Below, piece by piece: positions 63,813-64,000 of a stretch of 64,000 bases of DNA (positions within the stretch are counted from its first letter, which is position 1; every line of letters begins with the position of its first letter). Position numbers and translations under genes: made by a program. Below the pieces are notes generated by a model. It made no database searches. It worked only from the letters and a program-made list of their open reading frames with translations, and had not been told where the DNA came from. Source of the stretch: Alicyclobacillus fructus (GTDB taxonomy: Bacteria > Bacillota > Bacilli > Alicyclobacillales > Alicyclobacillaceae); assembly GCF_017329605.1 (NCBI RefSeq), contig NZ_JAFMTY010000012.1, forward strand, positions 1 through 64,000. Direction: 5' to 3'.

Positions 63813-64000
63813 TCATGCGAACTGAATCGACTTCGCCATTTCACGCAGCTTCTTCTTGTCGACCTTTCCTATCAAATTCTTCGGAAGATAAGGCACAAAC
63901 TGAATCACCCGCGGCGTCTTGTACTTCGCCAGGTTTTCCTGGCAGTACGCGATCAACTCCTCCTCCGTGACCTCGGCGCCCTTCTTGCGGACCACGTACG
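63813..64000 (-). CDS. Acyl-CoA synthetase, C-terminal end (cut by the window edge)
   Basis: The last 61-62 codons of an AMP-forming ligase: VTEEELIAYCQENLAKYKTP, VPYLPKNLIGKVDKKKLRE with the catalytic lysine of the C-terminal domain, ending SIQFA. The rest lies to the right. Same strand as, and directly upstream of, the dehydrogenase pair, so it should activate the acid that the block degrades. Confidence 0.9.
   Translation of the reverse strand, partial: YVVRKKGAEVTEEELIAYCQENLAKYKTPRVIQFVPYLPKNLIGKVDKKKLREMAKSIQFA

Overview
The window reads as a chromosomal segment of a GC-rich, endospore-forming Firmicute, most likely Alicyclobacillus or a close relative. This is inferred from Bacillus-type synteny (lysS to yabG), many spore genes, strong AGGAGG-type ribosome binding sites, frequent GTG/TTG starts and high GC. 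Nearly all genes lie on the minus strand, so the operons read from right to left.

Region 1 (1-38,600) matches the Bacillus subtilis lysS-yabG block in order. It runs from an rRNA promoter at the left edge through lysS, greA, an HTH gene, folK, folP, hslO and an HD-GYP gene. Next come ftsH, hpt, tilS, yabT, yabS, spoIIE, yabR, divIC, yabQ, yabP, rqcP, hbs, mazG, spoVT, mfd, fin, pth, prs, glmU, spoVG, ridA, purR, ispE, cphA, cphB, sspF, veg and yabG. Housekeeping genes (tRNA charging, folate, purine salvage, PRPP, UDP-GlcNAc, isoprenoid, coupled repair) are mixed with sporulation genes. Candidate promoters for almost every stage of sporulation can be read directly: Spo0A-type before spoIIE, sigma-H before spoVG, sigma-E before yabP, sigma-F/G before fin, spoVT and sspF, and sigma-K before yabG. 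Departures from the Bacillus order are missing coaX, folB, pab genes, dusB and yabM, an inserted hbs, an inserted cyanophycin pair (cphB-cphA), and a plus-strand island of three secreted or lipoprotein genes (6,377-8,918) beside ftsH. The last two island genes are tandem duplicates with a nearly identical 3' tract. A 40-aa gene of the spore cortex regulator CmpA type sits next to comEB.

Region 2 (38,600-41,900) is a set of small accessory genes: a glycosyltransferase-like protein, a YkuK-family protein, a calcineurin-like phosphoesterase and an APH-type phosphotransferase.

Region 3 (41,900-64,000) is mostly fatty-acid or acyl-CoA catabolism in two blocks. The first (41,905-49,495) has an IclR regulator, a pair of small MaoC hydratases, an acyl-CoA ligase, two acyl-CoA dehydrogenases and two SDR dehydrogenases. 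The second (58,602-64,000) has a thiolase, an SDR, an enoyl-CoA hydratase, a catalytic/non-catalytic acyl-CoA dehydrogenase pair and the C-terminal end of another ligase. Between them lie a secreted SLH-like protein, an iron-type alcohol dehydrogenase with an aldehyde dehydrogenase, a UbiB-type kinase, and a class D sortase directly behind its apparent LPQTS-anchored substrate, whose stalk is coded by about 45 copies of a 9-bp repeat.

No IS element, CRISPR array, tRNA or complete rRNA gene was seen.
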